DNA of 64,000 nt from an uncultured Lachnospiraceae bacterium (GTDB taxonomy: Bacteria > Bacillota > Clostridia > Lachnospirales > Lachnospiraceae). The notes below the pieces were generated by a model. The model was not told the DNA's origin. It was given only the letters and a program-made list of their open reading frames with translations, and did no database searches. Position 1 is the stretch's first letter. Each line of letters starts with the position of its first letter. The translations under genes were made by a program, and so were the position numbers. The stretch spans positions 1 through 64,000 of the forward strand of contig CACWJQ010000004.1 of the NCBI GenBank assembly GCA_902761225.1, given 5' to 3'. Positions 18,426-28,139 of the stretch are shown piece by piece.

Positions 18426-20786
18426 ATGGCCGATTGGATCATAGTGGTCGATGACGATACCAGTAATCTGAAAATGGCGGGTCACATCCTCAGCAAGGCT
18501 AACATGCGTGTAACGGCTCTTAAGTCCGGACAGGCACTGTTGGATTATGTGAAGGATAAGGGAACCCCCGATCTTATACTTCTTGATATAAACATGCCGG
18601 GAATGGACGGCTTCGAGACTCTGATGAAGCTCAGAAGCTACGAGTCCGAAGCAGGATTCGAGGAAGTCCCGGTGATCTTCCTTACAGCAGATGACAATGC
18701 AGATACAGAGACCATGGGTTTTGAGGTCGGAGTCTCCGACTATATCAAGAAACCCTTCGATCCCGCTGTTCTTCTCAGGAGGATAGGCAATATCCTATCC
18801 AAGCAGGAGAAGATGCTCAATCTCAAGGTTGAGGCTACAAGGGATAAGCTTACGGGCTTTCTTAACAAGATGTCAGGAAAGCATGAGTTCACCAATCTCT
18901 GTGCATCAAAGCGCGGCTCGCTCCTGATGATCGATCTTGATTCCTTCAAGCTTGTGAACGATATATACGGTCACGATATGGGAGACCGGGTGCTGGAAAG
19001 CTTTGCCGGCATACTGTCGGAGAGCGTGCCGGCAGGGGGCGTATGTGCCCGTATGGGAGGAGATGAGTTCGAAGCATTCCTTCCCGAGGTTACGGATGAA
19101 AGGCTTATAACTGCCCTTTCCGATACCCTCAATGACAGACTTGTGGAGGAAGCTAAAAAGCTCATGGGAGACAGCATGGAGATTCCTCTTGGCTGCTCCA
19201 TAGGGTGCTGTACCGTTCCCAAGTTCGGACGTGAATATGAGGATCTTACCAAGCTTGCCGACAAGGCACTGTATAAGGTGAAGAAGCAGGGCAAGCACGG
19301 ATGCATCATGTACAGCCCCGATATATTCGATGACGAGGATGAGGGACAGGATGCGCATATCGACACCGTGACCAAGATACTGGAGGAGAGGTCCATCCCC
19401 AATGCGGCACTGTGCCTTGATAAGGATTCCTTTGCATATGTATACCGCTACATCATGAGATATATAAGCAGGAATCAGAGGACTGCCTGCAATGTCATGA
19501 TCGATCTTAACTCCGATGAGGATGAGGAGGTCTTCTCCAGGCTGTGCGATGAATTCGGAGAGCATGTTGGAGGATCGCTCCGCAAATCGGACCTGTTCAT
19601 GCGCACCAGATCCAACCGTTACTTCATACTTCTTTCCGATGTGCGTGAGGATTCCGTAGGCAAGGTCATAGACGATCTTATCAGAGTGTGGCAGGAGCAT
19701 CACGGGGATAAGGTCAGGATCACTTATGAAACTGAATTCATCGGTTCCGAGAAAAAGAAGATCAGATCCACCGATGAGGTCAGGATCGTGGTTGTCGATG
19801 ACGATATAGCCAATCTTCAGATGGCCGGACACATACTCAGCAAGGCGGGCTTCTATGTTACGGCGCTTAAGTCCGGACAGCTCCTGCTGGAGCATCTGGA
19901 CAAGAACATCCCCGATGCCATACTGCTGGATATCAATATGCCCGGAATGGACGGTTTCGAGACTCTTACCAAGATCCACAACATGGAAAGGGAGATTTCC
20001 GACATTCCTGTCATATTCCTGACTGCGGACGAAAGTGAAGAGGCTGAGAGAAAATGTCTTGCACTGGGAGCTATGGACTTTATCAAGAAGCCCTTTGTTC
20101 CGGAGGTCCTGCTTCTGAGAGTGCGTCACATAGTAGAGCTGGTCAGACTGCAGAGGTCTCTGAGCAATCAGGTTGAGAAGAAGACAAGAGAGAATAAGAA
20201 CCTGTTCCTTCACGTGGTACAGGCCCTTGCAGAGGCGATAGATACCAAGGATCCGTATACCAACGGACATTCTGCCCGTGTGGCCAAGTATTCCAGAGAG
20301 ATCGCAAGGAGATACGGTTACAAGGATAAGCAGCTTGATGATATCTACATCATCGGACTGCTCCATGACCTTGGCAAGATACTTGTGCCCAGCGAGATCA
20401 TAAGCAAACCCGGAAGACTGACTGATGAGGAGTATGAGATCATAAAGCAGCATCCCACAAACGGTGCGAGGATACTTGAGAACATAAAGGAAATGCCCAC
20501 CCTTGCCGTCGGAGCAAGATGGCATCATGAGCGGTATGCCGGAGGAGGATATCCCGACGGTCTTATGGGAGAGGATATCCCGGAGGAAGCAAGGATAATC
20601 GCCGTGGCAGATGCATATGATGCAATGAGCAGCAGGCGCAGCTACAGGGGAGTGCTTCCGCAGGATGTGGTCAGGGATGAGATAGAAAAGGGTAAGGGAA
20701 TACAGTTCGATCCCGAATTCGCGGATATCATGCTCAGAATGATCGATGAGGATTCCGGATATACCATGTGCGAACATGATACATGA
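18426..20786 (+). CDS. REC-GGDEF-linker-REC-HD-GYP c-di-GMP turnover protein
   Basis: Single cytosolic protein of 786 residues that should both make and degrade c-di-GMP. Order: REC1 (1-125, acceptor Asp about 53 in LLDINMPGMDG), diguanylate cyclase with intact GGDEF (about 211), a 100-residue linker, REC2 (about 455-580, also LLDINMPGMDG), and an HD-GYP phosphodiesterase (about 605-786) with HDLGK near 647 and HHERYAGGGYPDG near 700. The two REC domains are near-copies (both MAGHILSKA and VTALKSGQ), showing internal duplication. No RxxD inhibitory site precedes GGDEF. GGGAGAA 8 bases upstream selects the ATG at 18426 over the TTG at 18408. It heads the signalling operon with two hybrid kinases. 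Confidence 0.9.
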   Translation: MADWIIVVDDDTSNLKMAGHILSKANMRVTALKSGQALLDYVKDKGTPDLILLDINMPGMDGFETLMKLRSYESEAGFEEVPVIFLTADDNADTETMGFEVGVSDYIKKPFDPAVLLRRIGNILSKQEKMLNLKVEATRDKLTGFLNKMSGKHEFTNLCASKRGSLLMIDLDSFKLVNDIYGHDMGDRVLESFAGILSESVPAGGVCARMGGDEFEAFLPEVTDERLITALSDTLNDRLVEEAKKLMGDSMEIPLGCSIGCCTVPKFGREYEDLTKLADKALYKVKKQGKHGCIMYSPDIFDDEDEGQDAHIDTVTKILEERSIPNAALCLDKDSFAYVYRYIMRYISRNQRTACNVMIDLNSDEDEEVFSRLCDEFGEHVGGSLRKSDLFMRTRSNRYFILLSDVREDSVGKVIDDLIRVWQEHHGDKVRITYETEFIGSEKKKIRSTDEVRIVVVDDDIANLQMAGHILSKAGFYVTALKSGQLLLEHLDKNIPDAILLDINMPGMDGFETLTKIHNMEREISDIPVIFLTADESEEAERKCLALGAMDFIKKPFVPEVLLLRVRHIVELVRLQRSLSNQVEKKTRENKNLFLHVVQALAEAIDTKDPYTNGHSARVAKYSREIARRYGYKDKQLDDIYIIGLLHDLGKILVPSEIISKPGRLTDEEYEIIKQHPTNGARILENIKEMPTLAVGARWHHERYAGGGYPDGLMGEDIPEEARIIAVADAYDAMSSRRSYRGVLPQDVVRDEIEKGKGIQFDPEFADIMLRMIDEDSGYTMCEHDT

Positions 20787-20831
20787 TGGCAGAGTATAAG
20801 GCCGGGTTTCGGGGAGTAAAAGGGGTATAAA

Positions 20832-23546
20832 ATGGGGCAGGATAAAGAGGAAAAAGAGGTATTTGATACCGCGCATATGACCATACTCATATGCTTTACG
20901 GTACTGTCGGTGATACTGATAATAGAATCGTTTCTGATGTCCTGGGAAAAATGGGCCGTGATACTTATCCTCGCAGGGATATGCTTTGCATGGACTCTGC
21001 ATATCCAGCAGACCATCCCCGCAAGGTCCAGGCTTTGGGTCTATTCCGTACTGATGATGATCATCTACTTCTACTACGGAACCCATCTTACAAGCACCTT
21101 CGATGCCGCGCTGATAATGGTGCTGGTGATAATGATCTTCACCATGACAGGCATGAAGTCTCTTAACAGGCTGTGTCAGGCCACCTACTATATCACCTTT
21201 GCGTTCGATATTTTTACAATGATACTGGACGGCCAGGAGTTCGATACCCTTACCGTCTCAAGAGCCGTTATGCATGTCATAGTAGTGACCATAGCGGGAT
21301 GGGTCGGAAGGATCATCATAGATAACTGGTCAAGGGTTCTGGACAGATCCCGCGTGGAGATAGAAGAGCTCAAGAATGCCACACAGAGACTGGACAATTT
21401 CCTTGCGAATGTTTCCCATGAGATAAGGACTCCCGTCAATGCGGTCATGGGTCTTTCATCTGTAATGGAGAAAGAAGAACTTCCCGAGCAGGTGATCGGT
21501 AATATCAGGGCCATATCCGGAGCGGGCCACAGGGTATCGGAACAGATAGGAGATATTCTCGATTTCACCGAAATAGACATGGGCAAGCTCACGGTCACCC
21601 GCGAGACTTACATGATCAATTCTCTCGTAAACGATCTGCTGGTACAGCTTTCCTTTGCAGAAGATTACGGTCTTGAACTCGTTATAGACATGGATCCACT
21701 TATTCCCGCAGAGCTTGTGGGAGACGCCAGCAAGATCAAGAAGATACTCTGGCATCTTATCTGTAACGGTTATAAATTCACCAAAGAGGGCGGAGTCTAC
21801 GTCCATATATATCCCATCAAAAGAGAATACGGCATCAACCTGGTGCTGGAGGTTACTGACACCGGTATCGGCATGAGCGCCGAGGAGATAGACAGGGCTT
21901 ATGAGAAGTTCTATCAGTCGGATTCCGGCAAGACCAGGACCGCAGGCGGTCTCGGACTGGGCATTCCCATAGTAAACGGCTTTACCAAGGCAATGAACGG
22001 CGTTCTTGCAATAGAGAGTGAAGAGAACGAAGGAACCACGGTGAGAGTCAGCATCCCCCAGGGTGTTGACGATGCATCGCCCTGCATTTCCGTCAGGGAC
22101 CGCGATAACTGTGTGGTTATAGGATTCCTGGGATTCATGACCACAGGGCATCAGAGCGTAAGAGAATTCTACATGAGGATGATAGCCAATATCGTCAGGG
22201 GATTCGGGGTTCCGTTTAAGAGAGTACAGTCCAGGGATGAGCTTAAGAGGATGATAGATTCCGAGAGGATAACTCATGTGTTCATCGGAACCGGAGAGTA
22301 TCTTGAGAACAGGGATTATGTGGATGAGATCGCAGGTGAGATGAATGTTGCGGTTGTGGCCGACAGGGATTTCCACGGTGAAGTCGGACGCGGAGTCTCC
22401 CTTCTTCCCAAGCCCTTCTACGGCGGCCAGATAGCTAATTTCCTCAACCATGCATTTGACGGAAAAGAAAATAATGCAGGCGAGAGGATGACCTGCCCGG
22501 GACTTAAGGTTCTTGTGGTTGATGATGAACCCATGAACCTTCTTGTCGCAAGAGGAATATTCGAGACATACGGCATGGTGGTGGATACCGCGCCCGGCGG
22601 ACGCGAGGCCATCGAGATGTGCTCTGTCAAGGATTACGGAGTAGTGTTCATGGACCATATGATGCCGGAGATGGATGGCGTGGAGGCCATGAAGAGGCTC
22701 AGGATGAACGCATCAAGGATGCATAAGGAGATATGCATTGTTGCCCTTACCGCCAATGCCATAAGCTCGGCCAAGGAGATGTTCATGTCCGAAGGCTTCG
22801 ACGGATTTATCCCCAAGCCCATTGAGATCACCGAGTTCGAGAGAGTCATGAAGAGGATCCTTCCCAAATCTGCAATAGTCTACGAGAAGATCGAAGCAGA
22901 ATCCGGATCTCCCGCAGCTGCCGGACGTTCGGAGAACAGGGTGATTACAGCGGAGCTTACAGCCGGTGAGGATAAAACCCGCGGGGATGGTGATCCCGGC
23001 AGAAAGGGCATAACCGGCGTGAAGAATGTCCCGGGAGAGACCTACGGATCCGGAAGGAAGGGTAAAAATGCAGGAGATGACAGATCTGTCAATGGTGGCG
23101 GAAGACTCTCGGAGCTTGCACAGTACGGGGTGGATACCAACGGAGGACTAAGGTACTGCGGCGGAGATGAAGATTTCTATGCCCAGGTTCTTGCGGAGTA
23201 TGCAAAGGATCCGGAAAGCAGACTGAAGGAGCTTAATGACCTCTATGAAAAGGAAGACTGGCATGAGTATTCCATCCGTGTACATGCCATCAAGAGTACT
23301 TCGAAAATGATAGGTGCCTCAGCCCTGTCGGATATGGCCAGGGAACTGGAGGAATATTCGAAGAAGGATGATGAACCATCCATAAGAAAGCTGCATCCTG
23401 ACTTTGTGCCGAAGTATGAGGCATTACTGGTTGCGATAAACAGACTGGTCGGACCGGGTGAGGATTCAGGTGATGATGAGATCATGGAATTTGACCCCGA
23501 AGGTGATGATGAGATCATGGAGTTTGCTCCGGAGGAAGAGTCATGA
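20832..23546 (+). CDS. Membrane hybrid histidine kinase with REC and Hpt
   Basis: Sensor kinase of 904 residues. About six N-terminal membrane helices (15-175) are followed by a short helix, HisKA with phospho-acceptor His near 196 (NVSHEIRTP), and HATPase with DTGIGM and GGLGLG motifs. A degenerate receiver-like region (about 425-545) lacks the usual DD/D set. A true REC follows (about 555-680, VVDDEP, acceptor in FMDHMMP near 607). After a Gly/Lys-rich low-complexity linker (about 690-755) comes an Hpt domain with HAIKST near 817. A repeated acidic tail DDEIMEF ends the protein. It is coupled to the next kinase by a 4-base overlap. No sensor domain is obvious beyond the helices. Confidence 0.88.
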   Translation: MGQDKEEKEVFDTAHMTILICFTVLSVILIIESFLMSWEKWAVILILAGICFAWTLHIQQTIPARSRLWVYSVLMMIIYFYYGTHLTSTFDAALIMVLVIMIFTMTGMKSLNRLCQATYYITFAFDIFTMILDGQEFDTLTVSRAVMHVIVVTIAGWVGRIIIDNWSRVLDRSRVEIEELKNATQRLDNFLANVSHEIRTPVNAVMGLSSVMEKEELPEQVIGNIRAISGAGHRVSEQIGDILDFTEIDMGKLTVTRETYMINSLVNDLLVQLSFAEDYGLELVIDMDPLIPAELVGDASKIKKILWHLICNGYKFTKEGGVYVHIYPIKREYGINLVLEVTDTGIGMSAEEIDRAYEKFYQSDSGKTRTAGGLGLGIPIVNGFTKAMNGVLAIESEENEGTTVRVSIPQGVDDASPCISVRDRDNCVVIGFLGFMTTGHQSVREFYMRMIANIVRGFGVPFKRVQSRDELKRMIDSERITHVFIGTGEYLENRDYVDEIAGEMNVAVVADRDFHGEVGRGVSLLPKPFYGGQIANFLNHAFDGKENNAGERMTCPGLKVLVVDDEPMNLLVARGIFETYGMVVDTAPGGREAIEMCSVKDYGVVFMDHMMPEMDGVEAMKRLRMNASRMHKEICIVALTANAISSAKEMFMSEGFDGFIPKPIEITEFERVMKRILPKSAIVYEKIEAESGSPAAAGRSENRVITAELTAGEDKTRGDGDPGRKGITGVKNVPGETYGSGRKGKNAGDDRSVNGGGRLSELAQYGVDTNGGLRYCGGDEDFYAQVLAEYAKDPESRLKELNDLYEKEDWHEYSIRVHAIKSTSKMIGASALSDMARELEEYSKKDDEPSIRKLHPDFVPKYEALLVAINRLVGPGEDSGDDEIMEFDPEGDDEIMEFAPEEES

Positions 23547-26215
23547 GGGACCGGCTTAAGAAAATATACGAAGAGATACTGAGTCCCGGAAGAACGTTTC
23601 AGGAGAAGCTGTTCGTCATCCTGACGGTTATAGCCGAGATCGCAGTTCTGCTTGTGTTCATCGGTGATATCGTCATCGGCGATGCTTTTATCGAGATAGC
23701 GTGCCTTGGACTTGTGCTCATACTGTCACTGCCCATCACGTATCTGTCCACCAAAAAGAGGAGGACCGATATCGGAGCGATATGCATAACCATAGGGGTT
23801 GTGTTTGTGGTGCTCCCTGTGACTTACTTCTTCGGAGGAGGCATAACGGGAGGCTCTGATCTGTGGTTCACCTTTGCATTCCTGTATGTAGGTCTGATAC
23901 TGGTGGGAAGGCAGCGTAAGGTTATGCTCACTCTCCTTACAATGCTGATAATTGCCGAATATACCATTGACTATCTGAATCCTTCGCTGCTTGAACGCCA
24001 TACCAGGAAGATGATGATAGAGGACCGTGCCGTATCTGCGATCCTTGTGGGTTTCATTGTATACATAATGGTATATCTCCTGAACAAGATGTTCGAGTGG
24101 GAGAACGAAAAGACGGCAAGACAGGCACAGGAGATCGAGGAGCTCAACAAGGCGCAGAACAGATTCTTTTCCAGTATGAGCCATGAGATCCGCACCCCCA
24201 TCAACACCATAATAGGACTTAATGAGATGATACTCAGGGAGGATATCTCTGACGAAGTGGCTGATGATGCAAGGAATATCCGCTCCGCTTCCAAGATACT
24301 CCTGTCACTCATTAACGATATCCTTGATATGTCCAAGATCGAATCCGGCAAGATGGACATCGTGAATGCCCCCTATGATGTGGGCGGAATGCTGTCAGAG
24401 ATAGTCAACATGATCTGGGTGAGAGCTGATGAAAAGGGCTTAAGATTTACCCTGGATGTGGATCCCAGCCTTCCCTCATCCCTTGTGTCGGATGAAGTGC
24501 GTATCAAGCAGATACTTATCAACCTGCTTAATAACGCAGTCAAGTATACCCGCGAGGGAAGCGTTGCCCTGTCAATACACTGCCGCAGGACCGAAAAGAG
24601 CAGGGTTCTGGTGACATATTCCGTTGAAGATACCGGAATGGGTATACGTAAGGAGAGTATTCCCTATCTGTTCGATGCTTTCAGACGTGAGGACGAAAGA
24701 GCCAACAGATACATCGAAGGAACCGGACTGGGACTTTCCATAGTAAAACAGCTTGTGGACCTTCTCGGAGGCGAGATATCAGTAAACAGTATCTATACAA
24801 AGGGTTCCACCTTTGTATTTACGCTGGAGCAGGAGATATCCGATGAGAAGGCCATAGGTAAATATGAACCCGGCAAGTACCGCGGGAGTAAGGGCTCCGA
24901 TTACCATCAGGTCTTCGAAGCACCCAAGGCCAAGGTCCTTATCGTGGATGACAATACCGCAAACCTTCTGGTCGCCACCAAACTGCTGAGAAATACCAGG
25001 GTACAGATAAAGACTGCAACAAGCGGAGAGGCGGCTCTGAAAGAAACAGCTGCCGACCATTACAATATCATACTCATGGATCACATGATGCCCGGAATGG
25101 ATGGCATACAGTGTCTGCATGCCATCAGGGAACAGGCCGGAGGTCTCTGCAAGGATACGCCTGTTGTGGTGCTCACTGCCAATTCCGGATCGGAGAATCA
25201 GGCCATGTACAGAAGAGAAGGCTTTGATGCATATCTTCTCAAGCCTGTTGAATCACTTGAGCTTGAAAAGACCCTTCTCGAATTCCTTCCCGAGGACCTT
25301 GTGCAGAGAAAGGACGATGACAGTACCAGATTCGAATCCGATGTGATAGTAAGACAGATGAGAAAGAAGATCCCTGTTCTGATAACAACAGACAGTATAT
25401 GCGATCTTCCAAGGAGTCTGACACGATCCCTCAAGATCCCTGTGCTTCCTTACAAGGTATATACGGATAAGGCTGTATTTTCCGACGGAGTTGAGGCGGA
25501 GGGTGATGTGGTCCTCAGGTATCTGGGCAAGAATGATTCTCTTGCAAGAAGTGAGGCTCCGGAGCCGTCGGATTACGAGGCGTTCTTTGCGGAGCAGCTT
25601 TCATATGCCCAGCATATTATCCATATCGCTCTTGCCAAAAATGCAAGCCGCGGTTATGCCAATGCATGTGAAGCGGCCCTCAGTTTCTATAATGTCAAGG
25701 TGTTCGACTCGGGATCTCTTTCCAGCGGAACCGGGCTGGTGGTGCTTGCTGCAAAGGCTATGGTGGACGGAGGACAGACTGACACCGATGTCATAATCAG
25801 GGAGCTGGAGAAGGTAAGGCCGAAGGTCAGCACCAGTTTTATCATGGACACCACCGAATATCTGTACCGCGGAGGAAGGATGCCTGAAACCATCTACAAG
25901 ATGTGTAATGCATTCCTGCTGCATCCCGTTATAGAACTGGATAAGAGCTCCATGTCCACCGGCGGCATCATAGTCGGAAACCGCGCAAGGTACAGAAGGC
26001 GCTATATCGAGAAGACGCTGAAGAATCCCTCGGAGATAGATACATCGGAACTCTTTATAACCTATGTGGGACTTAAGAGTTCTGAGATAGAAGAGATAAA
26101 AGAAGAGGTCCTTAAGAAAGTTCCGTTCGAGAAGATATACGTTCAGAAGGCTACCACAGCAATCTCCATCAACTGCGGCCCCGGAACATTCGGTTTATTA
26201 TTTAAGAGGAAATGA
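23543..26215 (+). CDS. Membrane hybrid histidine kinase-REC fused to a DegV domain
   Basis: 890 residues with an unusual order: five or six membrane helices (about 20-180), coiled-coil, HisKA (SMSHEIRTPIN, His near 213), HATPase (DTGMGI, GTGLGLS), REC (about 470-595, VDDNTANL, acceptor in LMDHMMPGMDG near 512), then a complete DegV/EDD-fold domain from about 610 to the end (starts ITTDSICDLP; later MDTTEYLYRGGRMPE and CGPGTFGLLF). Stand-alone DegV/FakB proteins bind fatty acids and hand them to fatty acid kinase. The usual TSQP and SSGLSGT ligand segments are altered here (ARSEAPEPS, KNASRGYAN). I infer a kinase reporting on, or controlled by, an acyl ligand. The frame is continuous through the junction. 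Confidence 0.85.
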   Translation: MRDRLKKIYEEILSPGRTFQEKLFVILTVIAEIAVLLVFIGDIVIGDAFIEIACLGLVLILSLPITYLSTKKRRTDIGAICITIGVVFVVLPVTYFFGGGITGGSDLWFTFAFLYVGLILVGRQRKVMLTLLTMLIIAEYTIDYLNPSLLERHTRKMMIEDRAVSAILVGFIVYIMVYLLNKMFEWENEKTARQAQEIEELNKAQNRFFSSMSHEIRTPINTIIGLNEMILREDISDEVADDARNIRSASKILLSLINDILDMSKIESGKMDIVNAPYDVGGMLSEIVNMIWVRADEKGLRFTLDVDPSLPSSLVSDEVRIKQILINLLNNAVKYTREGSVALSIHCRRTEKSRVLVTYSVEDTGMGIRKESIPYLFDAFRREDERANRYIEGTGLGLSIVKQLVDLLGGEISVNSIYTKGSTFVFTLEQEISDEKAIGKYEPGKYRGSKGSDYHQVFEAPKAKVLIVDDNTANLLVATKLLRNTRVQIKTATSGEAALKETAADHYNIILMDHMMPGMDGIQCLHAIREQAGGLCKDTPVVVLTANSGSENQAMYRREGFDAYLLKPVESLELEKTLLEFLPEDLVQRKDDDSTRFESDVIVRQMRKKIPVLITTDSICDLPRSLTRSLKIPVLPYKVYTDKAVFSDGVEAEGDVVLRYLGKNDSLARSEAPEPSDYEAFFAEQLSYAQHIIHIALAKNASRGYANACEAALSFYNVKVFDSGSLSSGTGLVVLAAKAMVDGGQTDTDVIIRELEKVRPKVSTSFIMDTTEYLYRGGRMPETIYKMCNAFLLHPVIELDKSSMSTGGIIVGNRARYRRRYIEKTLKNPSEIDTSELFITYVGLKSSEIEEIKEEVLKKVPFEKIYVQKATTAISINCGPGTFGLLFKRK

Positions 26216-26216
26216 T

Positions 26217-28139
26217 ATGGGAATACCTTATTTTGACATTGCCGCTCTTCCTATCTTTTTCCTGATATTCTGGACCATCGTCCTTAGAAAGATGACCAGG
26301 GGAAGGTGCAACGTTCTGTATCTTGCGGTCATAGTGCTGTCCATGATCGCAGATACCAGCGAGATCATTGAGAAGGTCATAACATTTTACAATACGCCGC
26401 TTACACCGGAACAGATGAACATAGTAAAATTCTTCAACAATCTTTACTATGTTACAAGGAATGCGGTCAACCTTTCCTATGTTTTCTTCATAATCGCGAT
26501 AACGAGGACCTGGTACAGGATAGAGCCCTTCTGGAAGAAGCTCCTTATATGCCTGCCCTATCTGGGCATCCTCGGATTCCTGATCTACAACATACCCACT
26601 TCCTACGTATTCGCCGTAACTCCCAATGAGGGTTATCAGAGAGGTGCGGGAGTTGTCTTTACATATTCATTCGCATTTATCTACCTGATGTTCGGAGTGA
26701 CATATCTGCTGAAATACAGGCGGACCATCGACTGGGGAACATGGCTGGCACTCATGTCCATGTATTTCTTCAACTTCATCGCGGTCATCGTGCAGCTGAT
26801 ATTCTGGGGCATCCAGATTGAATCCTTCGCCACATCCCTTACCCTGTTCTTCGTAGTCGTCTTCGTGCAACGGCCTGAGAAAAAGGTGGACCTGAGTACG
26901 GGTCTTCCGGGATACCCTTCCTTCTGCGAAGAGATCGGTAAGATCAAGGCCACAGGTCATGATGTAAAGGTGGTGATCATCACCATGAAGAACGCCCTGG
27001 AGATGCACAGGTATCTGGGTGAGAAGCCTTACTATGAGTATGTCCACTCCATCGAAGACCTGATCAAGACGTATGCCAGAAAGGAAAAGGTCGTATACGA
27101 ACTCTATTTTGAACAGCCCGGCATATTCTACATAATCCTTGAGGATAAGGAATATAATCCCATCAATGCGGTTGCGGAGCTGAGGGAGATTGTCAAGAAG
27201 CACAACTCGGATATAGTCAAAAAGGGCGCATCCCCGGATCTCAGCGTTGTTACGGTGGTATTTCCCGAAGAGATCTCAACGCCTGAAGAGCTGTTTGATT
27301 TCGGACATAATTACGTGAAATTCTCCAGCATGGATAAGAAATTCGCCAGAGCTTCATCCATCATATCCCAGAGGTCATATCAGATAGAGACTCATATAGG
27401 AGAGATACTCGGGGAAGCGATTGAGAAGGGTACCATCAGCGTTAAGCTCGAACCTGTGTGGTCCCTTGCGGAAAAGAAGTTCATATGTGCCGAGGCACGT
27501 GCCGAGCTGGTGGATGAAAAGTACGGAGAGATTGATGCGGATCTCCTGGATTCCGTGGCGGATGAGAAGGGCATGGGGATCCTCCTTGGAGATTTTGTTC
27601 TGGACAGGGCTTTTATGCATGCTACCGAAAGTGCACTGGCAGAATCAGGATATTCCTATATCGTGATAACACTTTCCACATCCCAGTGCATGCAGGTGAG
27701 CCTGACAGACCGCATCTGGGAGACCAGGGAAAAATACGGAGTTCACCCCGAACGTATATGCTTTGCCATTAAGGAATCCGCATATGAAAATATGAGCAGC
27801 GTCTTTGAGGAGAATATACAGAAGCTGTCAATGCAGGGCTATCATATCGGACTTGACGGATTCGGAAAGGGATATTCCGATATCAGGCATGTCATCGAAC
27901 TTCCGGTAGAACTTGTAAGACTTGACAGAGGACTGCTCCGCATGGCTCTGGAAGAAAAAGGAAAGGCGATGCTTGAGGGCTGTATCCGAATGCTGAGCGG
28001 AATTCCCATGAAGGTTGCGGCTTACGGGGTGGATGACGAGGAAACGGCGGAGATGCTCCAAAGCATGGGATGTGACATGATAGAGGGAAGATATATGCCG
28101 GGCATGACGGCAGACGGGGATGCCCCGGGGGAGGAATGA
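26217..28139 (+). CDS. 7TM protein with degenerate GGDEF and degenerate EAL domains
   Basis: 640 residues. Seven hydrophobic helices (about 5-225) precede a GGDEF-like domain with no GGDEF signature (the region reads YELYFEQPGIFYI) and an EAL-like domain (about 395-635). In the latter the catalytic EAL is replaced (CAEARAEL near 424) and the DDFG metal site reads LDGFGKGYSD near 545. Both activities are therefore probably lost, leaving a c-di-GMP-binding or scaffold role. It begins 1 base after the kinase-DegV gene and overlaps the next small gene, so it is part of the same operon. The membrane half resembles the N-terminus of the kinase at 63167. Confidence 0.8.
   Translation: MGIPYFDIAALPIFFLIFWTIVLRKMTRGRCNVLYLAVIVLSMIADTSEIIEKVITFYNTPLTPEQMNIVKFFNNLYYVTRNAVNLSYVFFIIAITRTWYRIEPFWKKLLICLPYLGILGFLIYNIPTSYVFAVTPNEGYQRGAGVVFTYSFAFIYLMFGVTYLLKYRRTIDWGTWLALMSMYFFNFIAVIVQLIFWGIQIESFATSLTLFFVVVFVQRPEKKVDLSTGLPGYPSFCEEIGKIKATGHDVKVVIITMKNALEMHRYLGEKPYYEYVHSIEDLIKTYARKEKVVYELYFEQPGIFYIILEDKEYNPINAVAELREIVKKHNSDIVKKGASPDLSVVTVVFPEEISTPEELFDFGHNYVKFSSMDKKFARASSIISQRSYQIETHIGEILGEAIEKGTISVKLEPVWSLAEKKFICAEARAELVDEKYGEIDADLLDSVADEKGMGILLGDFVLDRAFMHATESALAESGYSYIVITLSTSQCMQVSLTDRIWETREKYGVHPERICFAIKESAYENMSSVFEENIQKLSMQGYHIGLDGFGKGYSDIRHVIELPVELVRLDRGLLRMALEEKGKAMLEGCIRMLSGIPMKVAAYGVDDEETAEMLQSMGCDMIEGRYMPGMTADGDAPGEE

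Noticed and set aside
18906-21086. 726-codon open frame on the minus strand
   Set aside because: Antisense shadow of the REC-GGDEF-REC-HD-GYP gene, whose motifs are all on the plus strand.
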